Below are positions 8,633-17,159 of a stretch of DNA of 64,000 bases, in pieces. Both the position numbers and the translations under genes were made by a program. The stretch comes from Gemmiger sp. An194. GTDB lineage: Bacteria; Bacillota; Clostridia; Oscillospirales; Ruminococcaceae. Numbering within the stretch: position 1 is the stretch's first letter; each line of letters opens with the position of its first letter. The stretch lies in assembly GCF_002160145.1 (NCBI RefSeq), contig NZ_NFKA01000012.1:37114-101113 (forward strand), given 5' to 3'. The notes beneath the pieces were generated by a model. It ran no database searches. It was not told the origin of the DNA and saw only the letters and a list, made by a program, of their open reading frames with translations.

Positions 8633-9883
8633 ATGGAAAATAAAGTAATTGTGAATGAAGTTCAAGTGAATGGAAATAAGCTTATCTGTGATTTTAGGGC
8701 GTACGGAGAAATTGAAAAATGCTTTTTGAAGAATGAGTTTGAAGTTGAATATGATTTCGATTTGACAGATATTCCTAAAAGTATTTTGGTTATTCCATTG
8801 CTTGGAGACATATTACCGCTTGTATGGCTGTATAAGGCTGAGATTGTCGCAGAAGAGATTGATGCTGATTTTCTGGAGGAAATTGGAAAAGCAGAAGATG
8901 GTTTCAGAGAAATGTATCCAATGCTTTCATTTGGTGGAAAAATCACAGCTCGAGCGGTTAAAAGTACTTCCGTATCAAAAGAAAGAAAAGTTGGATGCTT
9001 CTTTTCTGGTGGGGTAGATGCTTTTACAACGCTGTATTCGCATCTTGAGGAGAAACCGCTTCTCATCACTATATGGGGAAGCGATATAAAGTTGGATGAT
9101 ATTGATGGTTGGGGAAATGTAGAGCATCATGTGAAGAAAACTGCGAAAGACTTTGGGCTTTCATATACACGGATAAAAAGCGATTTTCGCGGCTTAATTA
9201 ACGAAAAAGTAGCCAACCGGAAAGTAAGAATATCTGGTGATGGCTGGTGGCATGGTTTTTCCTGCGGAATGGGACTAATTTGTCATGCTGCAGTTATTGC
9301 TTATAAGTATAGCTTAAAAAATGTCTATATTGCATCCAGTTTTCCCGCCTACTTAAAAGGACAATATACATGTGGAAGTGATCCGGTAATTGATAATAAT
9401 ATTAAATACGCAAGATGTAGTACTGTACATGATGGTTACGAAATGGATCGTCAACAAAAGGTGCGCTATATCCTGGAGAAAAGTGAACATTATGGGATAA
9501 AACCACATCTGAGAGTATGTTGGGAATCGAGAGGCGGGAAAAATTGCGGCCATTGTGAGAAATGTTATCGCACAATTTTAGAAATTGTTTCAGAAAATGG
9601 TGATCCGAATCAGTATGGATTTAATTGGAATGAAGATAGTATAAAACGATGTGAGGAAGATTTTAGAAAGAAAATTGATCTTTCTGAAAAAAGAATACAG
9701 TGGTCCTACGAATCTATTATTAAGTCGTTTAATAATCATTATAATGGAGATAAAAATGCGTACTCTTGGATGTTGGGCGATAACTTGATAGTAATGAATA
9801 AAACTATTCTAAAACAATTTAAACGTACTATCGTTTATAGAGGGCTAAGAAAGGCGCTTAGAATAGTAAGAAACTATATCTAA
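8633..9883 (+). CDS. QueC-like PP-loop ATP-dependent enzyme of unknown substrate in the polysaccharide operon
   Basis: 416 residues. A PP-loop ATP-binding motif CFFSGGVDAFTT lies at about 123-134 (SGGVD 125-129). A cysteine cluster at C296, C305, C308 and C311 (GKNCGHCEKCYRT) matches the zinc-binding C-x2-C-x2-C pattern of QueC, the 7-cyano-7-deazaguanine synthase. QueC-type enzymes adenylate a carboxylate and convert it to an amide or nitrile. This protein is nearly twice the length of QueC, with an extra N-terminal domain of about 115 residues and a long C-terminal extension. It lies between the pyruvyl transferase and the flippase with no other queuosine genes nearby. A role in amidating or otherwise modifying a sugar acid of the polymer is inferred. 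Confidence 0.6.
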   Translation: MENKVIVNEVQVNGNKLICDFRAYGEIEKCFLKNEFEVEYDFDLTDIPKSILVIPLLGDILPLVWLYKAEIVAEEIDADFLEEIGKAEDGFREMYPMLSFGGKITARAVKSTSVSKERKVGCFFSGGVDAFTTLYSHLEEKPLLITIWGSDIKLDDIDGWGNVEHHVKKTAKDFGLSYTRIKSDFRGLINEKVANRKVRISGDGWWHGFSCGMGLICHAAVIAYKYSLKNVYIASSFPAYLKGQYTCGSDPVIDNNIKYARCSTVHDGYEMDRQQKVRYILEKSEHYGIKPHLRVCWESRGGKNCGHCEKCYRTILEIVSENGDPNQYGFNWNEDSIKRCEEDFRKKIDLSEKRIQWSYESIIKSFNNHYNGDKNAYSWMLGDNLIVMNKTILKQFKRTIVYRGLRKALRIVRNYI

Positions 9884-9897
9884 GATAGGATAAAGTA

Positions 9898-11445
9898 ATG
9901 AAAAATGGTAGCCGAACAGCAATAAACCTTGCGTGCAGTTTTTTGGTGTTGGGGACAAGCATTTGCATTAACCTTTTTATGTCCCCGTATATTGTAAGTA
10001 AAATTGGTGTAGAGGCAAACGGGTTTATCACGCTTGCTAACAATTTTACAACATACTTGAATTTGTTTATCCTTGCCCTCAATAGTATGGCTGCGCGGTT
10101 TATATCAATTGAATATAACAAGCAGAATTATCAGAAAGCGAATTTATATTATAATTCGGTCTTTTGGGGCAATTTAGCTCTGGTCCTGATTTTTGCTCCG
10201 ATAATGTTTTGGGGAATTTTTAATCTTCAAAAATGGATTGATATCCCTCCCGAATTGGTAAGCGATGTTAAGGGGCTATTTGCGCTTGTGCTTCTCAACT
10301 TCTTTTTAGCTACTGCAGCACCTAACTGGGAGTGTGGCGTATTTACAACGAATAGACTGGATAGGCAATATATTCCTAACGTGATAACGTCACTTTTGAA
10401 ATGTGCGTTGCTCTACATATCGTTGACATTGATTGTTCCTAAAGTATGGTATGTTGGCTTGGTTACATTCATCGTTGGAACGATAAATTTGTGTGTAAAT
10501 GGGTATAACACCCATGCTTTGACTCCTCGATTGAAGATCGGTTTTCGGAAAGGGAAGAGAACTTGGTCGATTGATGCCATTAAGCAGCTTCTCTCTGCTG
10601 GTATATGGAATTCGATTACATCAGCAGGATGGATGCTATTGAACGGATTGGACCTCCTCGTTGCCAATTTGTTTATTAATTCTACAGCGATGGGTCTGAT
10701 TTCGCTGTCTAAGATATTATATACATTGATGACTGAATTTTCTAATTCAATTAATCGAGTGTTTGTGCCTTCGATGGTAATCGATTATGCTACGGGAGAT
10801 TCTAAAAACCTTGTAGCCAATGTGAAAAAGTGGGTCAAAATATCTTCTGTTTTGATGGTGACACCGTTGGCAGGAATAATGGTTCTAAGCGATGACTTCT
10901 TCCGTTTATGGGTCCCGGGGCAAGACTATATGTTGTTGTCCAGGCTTTCAATGCTGGCTTGTGCAGGATCTATTTTTTTGTGTGGAAGCCAGGTTCTTTT
11001 CCAACTTTTTACAGTAACAAATCGCCTGAAGGCTTATTCGGTATCAGTTCTTGCAAGTGGTGTAATTTCGTCTCTCGTCGTATTTGGAATTTTAAGAATA
11101 AACTCCGATGAAACGTTTGGTATGTATGTCATTGTTGGAACAAGTACAGTGGTAGCAGTAATTCGAAATCTGCTATTTTTGATTCCTCTGGCGGCCCGAA
11201 GCCTCGATCAGAAAGCAACGGTTTTTTATCCGGTTAATTTGATGTGTATAACGAATGCAGTTGTTTGTATTGCAGTTTCAAGCTTTGTGAGAAGTTTCTT
11301 TACAATAAACAATTGGATTGAGTTCATTTTTATTGCCTGTTTGATTGCAATAACCAATTTCGTTTTAAGTAGCATAATCTTGCTAAATAAAAATGAAAAA
11401 CGAGAATTGCTGGAGAAAATAACAGGAAAACTGATAAAGAGATAA
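9898..11445 (+). CDS. Wzx-like polysaccharide flippase (MATE/MOP superfamily)
   Basis: 515 residues with about fourteen predicted membrane helices. The N-terminus has SRTAINLACSFLVLGTSICI and LFMSPYIVSKIGVEANGFIT, typical of the polysaccharide transporter family. It would flip undecaprenyl-linked repeat units across the membrane for the Wzy-like polymerase encoded upstream. It is the last gene of the operon, 14 bp after the QueC-like gene, and is followed directly by a strong terminator. Confidence 0.85.
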   Translation: MKNGSRTAINLACSFLVLGTSICINLFMSPYIVSKIGVEANGFITLANNFTTYLNLFILALNSMAARFISIEYNKQNYQKANLYYNSVFWGNLALVLIFAPIMFWGIFNLQKWIDIPPELVSDVKGLFALVLLNFFLATAAPNWECGVFTTNRLDRQYIPNVITSLLKCALLYISLTLIVPKVWYVGLVTFIVGTINLCVNGYNTHALTPRLKIGFRKGKRTWSIDAIKQLLSAGIWNSITSAGWMLLNGLDLLVANLFINSTAMGLISLSKILYTLMTEFSNSINRVFVPSMVIDYATGDSKNLVANVKKWVKISSVLMVTPLAGIMVLSDDFFRLWVPGQDYMLLSRLSMLACAGSIFLCGSQVLFQLFTVTNRLKAYSVSVLASGVISSLVVFGILRINSDETFGMYVIVGTSTVVAVIRNLLFLIPLAARSLDQKATVFYPVNLMCITNAVVCIAVSSFVRSFFTINNWIEFIFIACLIAITNFVLSSIILLNKNEKRELLEKITGKLIKR

Positions 11446-11455
11446 TTGTTTAACC

Positions 11456-11491
11456 AAAAAAGGAGCACCCCGCCCGGGGTGCTCCTTTTTT
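11456..11491. terminator. Bidirectional terminator between the EPS operon and argH
   Basis: GGAGCACCCCG pairs with CGGGGTGCTCC around a three-base loop and is flanked by A-run and T-run. It can end the EPS transcript on the plus strand and argH on the minus strand. Confidence 0.9.
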
Positions 11492-11503
11492 CTATCCAAA
11501 TCC

Positions 11504-12883
11504 TCACAGCTTCGCCAGAAACGCTTCCAGCTGCTGCAGCTGGGCCGTCACCGAGGCCGGGCCGGTGCCGCCTTCGCTTGTGCGCCGCGCCACGCAGGCC
11601 GCAAGATCGATCGCCTCGTATACATCCTGATCGAACAGCTCGCTCAGGCTCTGGTATTCCGCAAGGCTCACATCCTCCAGCACCTTGCCCTCCGCGATGA
11701 ATTTCGCCACCAGCTGGCCCGTCAGCTTGTAGGCGCTGCGGAACGGCATCCCCTTGCGCGTCAGGTAATCCGCCAGGTCGGTGGCGTTGATGAACCCCTT
11801 CTGCGCCGCCGCGTACATGTTCGCCTTCAGCGGCTTCATGGTGCGCACCATCGGCGCGAACACCTCCAGACACTGGCTCACCGTGTCGATGGCGTCGAAG
11901 ATGGCCTCCTTGTCCTCCTGCATGTCCTTGTTGTAGGCCAGCGGCAGCCCCTTCAGCATGGTCAGCGTGCCCATTAAGTCGCCGTACACCCGGCCCGTCT
12001 TGCCGCGCACCAGCTCCGCCATGTCCGGGTTTTTCTTCTGGGGCATGATGCTGGACCCGGTGGTGAAGCCGTCGTCCAGCTCCACAAACTTGAATTCCCA
12101 GCTGGACCAGAGGATGATCTCCTCCGAAAAGCGGGAAAGATGCATCATCACAAGGGCCAGCGCGCTCAGGATCTCCACGCAGAAGTCCCGGTCGGATACG
12201 CCGTCCATGCTGTTTTGACACACCCCGTCGAAGCCCAGCGCTGCGGCGGTCATGGCCCGGTCGGTGTCGTAGGTGGTGCCCGCCAGCGCGCAGCTGCCCA
12301 GAGGGCTGTAGTTCATGCGCCCCACCGCGTCCTGCAGGCGGGTCACATCCCGCTGCAGCATGGCCGCCCAGGCCAGCAGATGATGGGCAAAACACACCGG
12401 CTGCGCCCGCTGCAGATGGGTATAGCCCGGCAGGATGGCATCCTGATTGGCCTTGGCCTGCTCATAAATGGCCTCCAGCAGCGCTTTGATCTGGTCCTGC
12501 AGCGAAGAGCAGGCATCCCGCAGATAGAGCCGCAGGTCGGTGGCCACCTGGTCGTTCCGGCTGCGGGCGGTGTGCAGCCGCTTGCCCGCGTCCCCGATGC
12601 GGCGGGTCAGCTCCGCCTCCACGAACATGTGGATGTCCTCGGCGGTGGGGTCGATGGCAAGAGTGCCGCTGTCCAGCTCGGCCAGAATGTCCTCCAGCCC
12701 GCTGGTGATGGCGGCAAGGTCCGCCCCGCTCAGAATGCCCTTCGCCGCCAGCATGGCCGCGTGGGCCAGCGAGCCGGTGATGTCCTGCCGGTACATGCGG
12801 CAGTCGATGTGGATGGACGAGTTGAAATCGTCCGCGATTTTACTGGTGGCGGACTGTGCCCGCCCTGCCCAAAGCTTTTCCAT
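11504..12883 (-). CDS. argH: Argininosuccinate lyase
   Basis: 459 residues, the normal length for ArgH. It splits argininosuccinate into arginine and fumarate, the last step of arginine biosynthesis, as a cytoplasmic homotetramer. Visible signatures are MEKLWAGR at the start, HTARSRNDQVATD, LPGYTHLQRAQP and the fumarase/lyase signature GSSIMPQKKNPD containing the catalytic serine loop. No argG lies next to it; the gene is monocistronic with its own promoter and terminators on both sides. The ribosome site is weak, with only GGAACGG before the ATG. Confidence 0.97.
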   Translation of the reverse strand: MEKLWAGRAQSATSKIADDFNSSIHIDCRMYRQDITGSLAHAAMLAAKGILSGADLAAITSGLEDILAELDSGTLAIDPTAEDIHMFVEAELTRRIGDAGKRLHTARSRNDQVATDLRLYLRDACSSLQDQIKALLEAIYEQAKANQDAILPGYTHLQRAQPVCFAHHLLAWAAMLQRDVTRLQDAVGRMNYSPLGSCALAGTTYDTDRAMTAAALGFDGVCQNSMDGVSDRDFCVEILSALALVMMHLSRFSEEIILWSSWEFKFVELDDGFTTGSSIMPQKKNPDMAELVRGKTGRVYGDLMGTLTMLKGLPLAYNKDMQEDKEAIFDAIDTVSQCLEVFAPMVRTMKPLKANMYAAAQKGFINATDLADYLTRKGMPFRSAYKLTGQLVAKFIAEGKVLEDVSLAEYQSLSELFDQDVYEAIDLAACVARRTSEGGTGPASVTAQLQQLEAFLAKL

Positions 12884-12967
12884 ATCCGTTCCGGCCCGGC
12901 CGGTGCCGGGCGCGTCCCCCTCTCGTTTTCGGCTCTTTCTGTGTGCCGAATTGTGATTATATGCATG

Positions 12968-12996
12968 ATATTAGCATAAATATTCTTTAAATGCAA
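12968..12996 (-). promoter_or_regulatory. argH promoter
   Basis: On the minus strand TTGCAT (12991-12996) and TAATAT (12968-12973) are 17 bp apart. The spacer is AT-rich and contains AAGAATATTTATGC, which only loosely resembles an ArgR box half-site pair, so arginine control is possible but not shown. Confidence 0.55.
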
Positions 12997-13082
12997 GAAA
13001 TATGCGAAAATAAAGAATAAAAATTCGATGAGCAGATATTGCTGTATTTCGACGCGGCAACCGGAAGGGCGAAAAGCCGAAG

Positions 13083-13131
13083 AAAAAACAATGCCCCCGC
13101 TTTTGTGAGTTTTCACCAAAAGCGAGAGCAT
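13083..13131 (-). terminator. Terminator downstream of the LacI-family gene
   Basis: Read on the minus strand, a 15-bp stem (arms 13117-13131 and 13091-13105, with two G-U pairs) is followed by TGTTTTTTC. It lies about 80 bp past the stop codon of the LacI-family gene. Confidence 0.75.
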
Positions 13132-13138
13132 ATTTTGT

Positions 13139-13180
13139 ATGCGGGGCGAAATGTCAAACGATTGACATTTCGCCCCGCAT
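13139..13180. repeat. Perfect 19-bp inverted repeat
   Basis: ATGCGGGGCGAAATGTCAA (13139-13157) and its exact complement (13162-13180) flank a 4-base loop. There is no adequate T-run on either side, so it may be an RNA 3'-end stabiliser or a DNA-binding site rather than a terminator. Confidence 0.7.
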
Positions 13181-13210
13181 CTTTTATGATGAGGGAGGAA
13201 CAGGAGCGCT

Positions 13211-14191
13211 TCAGGTGCTCTGGCGCTGGATCAGCTGCACCGGGAAGACCCTTGCTTCCGGCGCACCGGCGTTTTCGCCGGCCACGATCCGCTCCACTGC
13301 CCAGCGGCAGATGTCATCCACCGGCTGGTGGATGGTGGTCAGGGGCGAGGTGGTCAGGCAGGCGAGATCGGTGTCGTCGTAGCCCACCACCTTCATCCGG
13401 CCGGGCACATCGATGCCCTGCTGGCTGCAATATTGCAGCACCTGGGCGGCAATGATATCGTTGGACGAGAACACGCCGTCCACCTCCGGGTGCTCCTGGA
13501 ACAGCTGGTGGATCAGCGGCTCGTAGCGCATGGCGATGAAGTCCCGCTCGCTGGCGTCCACCATCACCGGAGGTTCGGCCCCCCGCTCGCGGCACACATC
13601 GCAGAAGCCCACCCAGCGCTTGTTGGCGTCCATCTCGATGCCCGCGCTGCCGCTGATGTAGGCAAGCCGCCTGCAGCCCCGGTCCAGCAGATGCTCCGCC
13701 GCCAGCCGGCCGCCGGTGTAGTTGTCGGCGCAGGCGCTGGGCACCGAATCCGCCAGGGTGCGGTCGATGGTGACCAGCGGCAGGTTGGCCAGGTTCACAT
13801 GCTGGGAAAGGTTCTGGGTGTGGCTGGCCAGAATGACCCCCGCCACCTTGTTGCTTTTCAGCATGTGGAAATATTCCACCTCTTTGTTCACGTCCAGGTC
13901 GGACACGCACAAAAGCAGCTTGTAGCCGCTGGCGCACACATGCCGCTCCACGCAGTCGATCACCGCGCCGAAAAAGAAGTGTTTAGCCGAGGGCACGATC
14001 AGCCCGATGAAGCTGCTCTTCTGCTTGATGAGCGACTGGGCCAGCTCGTTGGGGTGGTAGTCCAGCTCCTCCATGGCCGCCAGAATCTTGGCGCGAGTCT
14101 TTTCACTCACGTTGACCCGGTTGTTCAGCATCCGGGAAATGGTGGTCACCGTCACGCCGGAAAGGCGCGCCACATCTTTTAAAGTTGCCAT
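13211..14191 (-). CDS. LacI family transcriptional regulator
   Basis: 326 residues. The N-terminal HTH is ATLKDVARLSGVTVTTISRML, with the hinge helix region at about 45-60. The periplasmic-binding-protein-like sugar domain follows (SFIGLIVPSAKHFFFGAVID, VDGVFSSNDIIAAQVL, VVGYDDTDLA). It is divergent from a kinase and GH13 phosphorylase pair 130 bp away and is the obvious candidate regulator of that pair. The effector is probably a sugar or sugar phosphate. No transporter is linked. Confidence 0.92.
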   Translation of the reverse strand: MATLKDVARLSGVTVTTISRMLNNRVNVSEKTRAKILAAMEELDYHPNELAQSLIKQKSSFIGLIVPSAKHFFFGAVIDCVERHVCASGYKLLLCVSDLDVNKEVEYFHMLKSNKVAGVILASHTQNLSQHVNLANLPLVTIDRTLADSVPSACADNYTGGRLAAEHLLDRGCRRLAYISGSAGIEMDANKRWVGFCDVCRERGAEPPVMVDASERDFIAMRYEPLIHQLFQEHPEVDGVFSSNDIIAAQVLQYCSQQGIDVPGRMKVVGYDDTDLACLTTSPLTTIHQPVDDICRWAVERIVAGENAGAPEARVFPVQLIQRQST

Positions 14192-14229
14192 AGGGCCGTT
14201 GCTCCTCTCGCCGCGAAATTTTCCTTTTT

Positions 14230-14259
14230 ATTATCCCACAGCGGCGGGGGGCAAGTCAA
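14230..14259 (-). promoter_or_regulatory. Promoter of the LacI-family gene
   Basis: TTGACT (14254-14259) and GATAAT (14230-14235) on the minus strand with an 18-bp spacer. The plus-strand promoter for the divergent kinase was not clear; 14265-14321 contains only weak -35/-10 matches. Confidence 0.55.
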
Positions 14260-14321
14260 ACGGGCCTTTGCAGATACCAAACAAGTTTTCATCCATTCCA
14301 AAGCGCAAAGGAGAACGTATT

Positions 14322-15287
14322 ATGAACAACACGCTGCTGAACACCCTGAAGGCTGCCCGCGAGGGCCTGGCCGAGCGTCTGGATTCCATGACCCTGCCCG
14401 CCGAGATCCCCCACGGCGACATGCCCGGCGACAAGGTGCTCATCACCGAGAGCCACGTGGCCAAGGCCAAGACCATCCTGCCCGTTCTGGTGGACAAGAT
14501 GATCGCCGCTCTGGAGAATAAGCCCCTGCAGCGGTGCGTGATCAGCGTGTGCGGCGGCTCCGGCGTGGGCAAGAGCGAGACCGCGTCCCTGCTGGGCTGG
14601 TACCTGGGCCAGCTGGGCGCGAAGAGCTATATCCTCTCCGGCGACAACTACCCCCACCGCATCCCCGAGTACAACGACGCCGAGCGTCTGCGCGTGTTCC
14701 GGGACTTCGGCCTGAAGGGCCTGGTGGCCTCCGGCCTGCATACCGCTGAAATCAGCGAAACGCTCCATGAGCTGATGGAAGCGGACAAGGACGCTGACCC
14801 GGCTCTGTGCGGCGAATACAGCTGGCTGAGCGTTTACCAGGCGGCGGGCCGCCGTGGCCTGAAGGGCTACCTGGGCACCCCCAATGAGATCGACTTCGAC
14901 CGGGTGAACGGCATCATCGCCCAGTTCCAGGCGGGCGCGGAGCACATCGCCCTGAAGCGGATGGGCCGCCGCCCCAGCGAGCTGTGGACTGAGACCGTGG
15001 ACTTCTCCGCCACCAGCGTGCTGATCATCGAGTGGACCCACAGCAACAACGACAACCTGGCCGGTGTGGACCTGCCGGTGCTGCTGAACAGCACCCCCGC
15101 CGAGACCATGGCCCACCGCCGCGAGCGCAACCGGGACGGCAAAGTGGACAGCCCCTTCACCACCATGGTGCTGGAGATCGAGCAGGGCCTGCTGGCCTCT
15201 CAGGCCCACAAGGCGGCTGTGATTCTGTCCAAGAGCGGCGAGCTGCTCAGCTACGCCGACTACCAGGCCCTGATGGCCAACGCCTGA
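14322..15287 (+). CDS. P-loop kinase-like ATPase next to a GH13 phosphorylase
   Basis: 321 residues with a clear Walker A GGSGVGKSE at 78-86, followed by LSGDNYPHRIPEYNDAERL, which resembles the substrate-binding region of uridine kinase or APS kinase type small-molecule kinases. VLIIEWTHSNN probably forms the Walker B strand and nearby catalytic residues. The substrate is not known. The ATG at 14322 has AAAGGAG upstream. It is co-directional with, and 33 bp before, the GH13 phosphorylase gene, so a sugar or sugar phosphate made or used by that enzyme is a reasonable candidate substrate. Regulation by the divergent LacI-family protein is inferred from position. Confidence 0.7.
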   Translation: MNNTLLNTLKAAREGLAERLDSMTLPAEIPHGDMPGDKVLITESHVAKAKTILPVLVDKMIAALENKPLQRCVISVCGGSGVGKSETASLLGWYLGQLGAKSYILSGDNYPHRIPEYNDAERLRVFRDFGLKGLVASGLHTAEISETLHELMEADKDADPALCGEYSWLSVYQAAGRRGLKGYLGTPNEIDFDRVNGIIAQFQAGAEHIALKRMGRRPSELWTETVDFSATSVLIIEWTHSNNDNLAGVDLPVLLNSTPAETMAHRRERNRDGKVDSPFTTMVLEIEQGLLASQAHKAAVILSKSGELLSYADYQALMANA

Positions 15288-15320
15288 GCGGCGCAACAAG
15301 AGAGAAAGGGGAACAGAGCA

Positions 15321-17027
15321 ATGGAAAACAAAATCGCACTTTCCGCCGGTGTGATGCTGAACGCCTACCCGGACAGCATGGGCGGCACTCTGGCCGACAT
15401 CGTGGCCCTGCTGGGCCGGGGCGAGATGAAGGGCGCCTTCGATGCCTTCTACATCCTGCCCAGCATCTTCAACACCGATCTGGACCGGGGCTTCTCGGTG
15501 ATCGACTACAACCTGAACGAGTGCTACGCCGGTCAGGCCGATCTGGACGCGCTGCGCCGCCTTGGCATCGATTTGAAGTTCGATCTGATCCTGAACCACG
15601 CCTCGGTGCTGTCGCCCCAGTTCCAGGACCTTTTGAAAAACGGCGAGAACTCCCGCTATAAGGACTTCTTCATCAACTGGAACAAGTTCTGGGCCGGCCA
15701 CGGCCAGATGACCGAGGAGGGCTACATCCAGCCGGACGCGGAGAAAATCAAGGACATGTTCTTCCGCAAGCCCGGCCTGCCCATCCTGATGGTGCGCATG
15801 CCGGACGGCAGCGAGGTGCCCTACTGGAACACCTTCTATCAGGAGGTGCGCTACCGCAGGGTGGACGCCAGCGAGCTGGTGGAGAGCCTGGGTATCCAGT
15901 ATCAGGCGGCCAGCCGCATTGCGGACCTGGTGAACGCGGCGCTGGAGCGGGGCGAAAAGCCCGCCGCCATGGACTTCGGCGCATTCCAGGCCCACAAGGC
16001 CGCGGTGGTGGACCATCTGGAGAGCCGCCGTAGCTATCTGGGCCAGATGGACCTGAACGTGGCCTCGCCGCTGGTATGGGAGTTCTACGACGAGACCCTG
16101 CACAAGCTGGCGGACTACGGCGCGAAGATCATCCGTCTGGATGCCTTCGCTTACGCCCCCAAGACCCCCGGCGCAAAGAACTTTTTGAACGAGCCGGACA
16201 CCTGGCAGATGCTGCAGCGGGTGGGCGGCATTGCTCAGCAGTACGGCCTGAGCATCCTGCCCGAGATCCACGCCAGCTACGGGGAGAAGACCCACGAAAA
16301 GCTGTGCGAGACGGGCTGCATGACCTACGACTTCTTCCTGCCCGGCCTGATTCTGGATGCCTTCGAGCATAAGAACTTTGAATATCTGGTGCGCTGGATC
16401 GACGACATCCAGCAAAAGGGCATGCGTGTGGTGAACATGCTGGGCTGCCACGACGGCATCCCCCTGCTGGACCTGAAGGGCCTGCTGCCCGAGGAGCGCA
16501 TCCAGGCCATGGTGGAGACCCTGAAGGGCCGCGGCGGTCTTGTGAAGGACCTGCACGGCGCGAAGAACATGTACTACCAGGTGAACTGCACCTACTACAG
16601 CGCGCTGGGCGAAAGCGACCGGAAGATGCTGATGGCCCGTGCCCTGCAGCTGTTCATGCCCGGCAAGCCCCAGGTATGGTATCTGGACCTGTTCGTGGGC
16701 AAAAACGATCTGGAGGCGGTGCGCCGCGGCGGCGGAGCGGGCCACAAGGAGATCAACCGCACCAACCTGAGCCTGGAGGACGCGGTGGAGAAGCTGGAGC
16801 AGCCGGTGGTGCGCCGCCAGCTGGAGCTGCTGCGCCTGCGCAACAGCTGCCCCGCCTTCGGCTGGGACGCCAAGCTCACCGTGGAGAACCCGGCTCCCGC
16901 CCAGCTGACCCTGCGCTGGGAGAAGGAGGGCCACACCGCCGCGCTGACCATGGATCTTGCCGCCGAGCGCTTTGCCATTGAGGTGGGCGAGAACGGCAGC
17001 ACCGAAGTGGTCTTTCAGGAGGGCTGA
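15321..17027 (+). CDS. GH13 sucrose-phosphorylase-like glycoside phosphorylase (GH13_18 type)
   Basis: 568 residues with an alpha-amylase type (beta/alpha)8 barrel. The predicted nucleophile is D274 (IRLDAFAY), the acid/base E315 (LPEIHASY) and the transition-state residue D378 (GCHDGIPLLDLKG). The strand-3 motif is FDLILNHAS. The pattern NH-S, RLDA, PEIH and HDGI is that of sucrose phosphorylase and its sugar-phosphate relatives, which split an alpha-glucoside with phosphate to give glucose-1-phosphate. At 568 residues it is somewhat longer than sucrose phosphorylases of about 490. The acceptor half of the substrate cannot be predicted: sucrose, sucrose-6-phosphate and glucosylglycerate are all possible. 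Confidence 0.8.
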   Translation: MENKIALSAGVMLNAYPDSMGGTLADIVALLGRGEMKGAFDAFYILPSIFNTDLDRGFSVIDYNLNECYAGQADLDALRRLGIDLKFDLILNHASVLSPQFQDLLKNGENSRYKDFFINWNKFWAGHGQMTEEGYIQPDAEKIKDMFFRKPGLPILMVRMPDGSEVPYWNTFYQEVRYRRVDASELVESLGIQYQAASRIADLVNAALERGEKPAAMDFGAFQAHKAAVVDHLESRRSYLGQMDLNVASPLVWEFYDETLHKLADYGAKIIRLDAFAYAPKTPGAKNFLNEPDTWQMLQRVGGIAQQYGLSILPEIHASYGEKTHEKLCETGCMTYDFFLPGLILDAFEHKNFEYLVRWIDDIQQKGMRVVNMLGCHDGIPLLDLKGLLPEERIQAMVETLKGRGGLVKDLHGAKNMYYQVNCTYYSALGESDRKMLMARALQLFMPGKPQVWYLDLFVGKNDLEAVRRGGGAGHKEINRTNLSLEDAVEKLEQPVVRRQLELLRLRNSCPAFGWDAKLTVENPAPAQLTLRWEKEGHTAALTMDLAAERFAIEVGENGSTEVVFQEG

Positions 17028-17080
17028 GCCGCCCGAAGCGCATTCTTTTGACAATTCCTCATTTCTGCAATCATAAAAGG

Positions 17081-17117
17081 CCCGGGGCCGCGTGGTGTTC
17101 TGCCACGCGGCCCCGGG
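17081..17117. terminator. Bidirectional terminator
   Basis: CCCGGGGCCGCGTGG pairs with CCACGCGGCCCCGGG around a 7-base loop. T-rich tails on both strands serve the GH13 gene (plus) and the cyuA-like gene (minus). Confidence 0.9.
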
Positions 17118-17159
17118 TCTTCTTTTCTAATGGAATGAATTTTCGGGGAAGAGGGGCGA

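Noticed and set aside
12974..12990. ArgR box in the argH promoter
   Set aside because: Only a loose AT-rich resemblance to the known box; insufficient to annotate an operator.
14289..17054. Minus-strand open frame of 921 codons opposite the kinase and phosphorylase genes
   Set aside because: It is a GC-rich antisense shadow rich in His, Gln, Leu and Val with no domain, while the plus strand encodes clear enzymes with ribosome sites.
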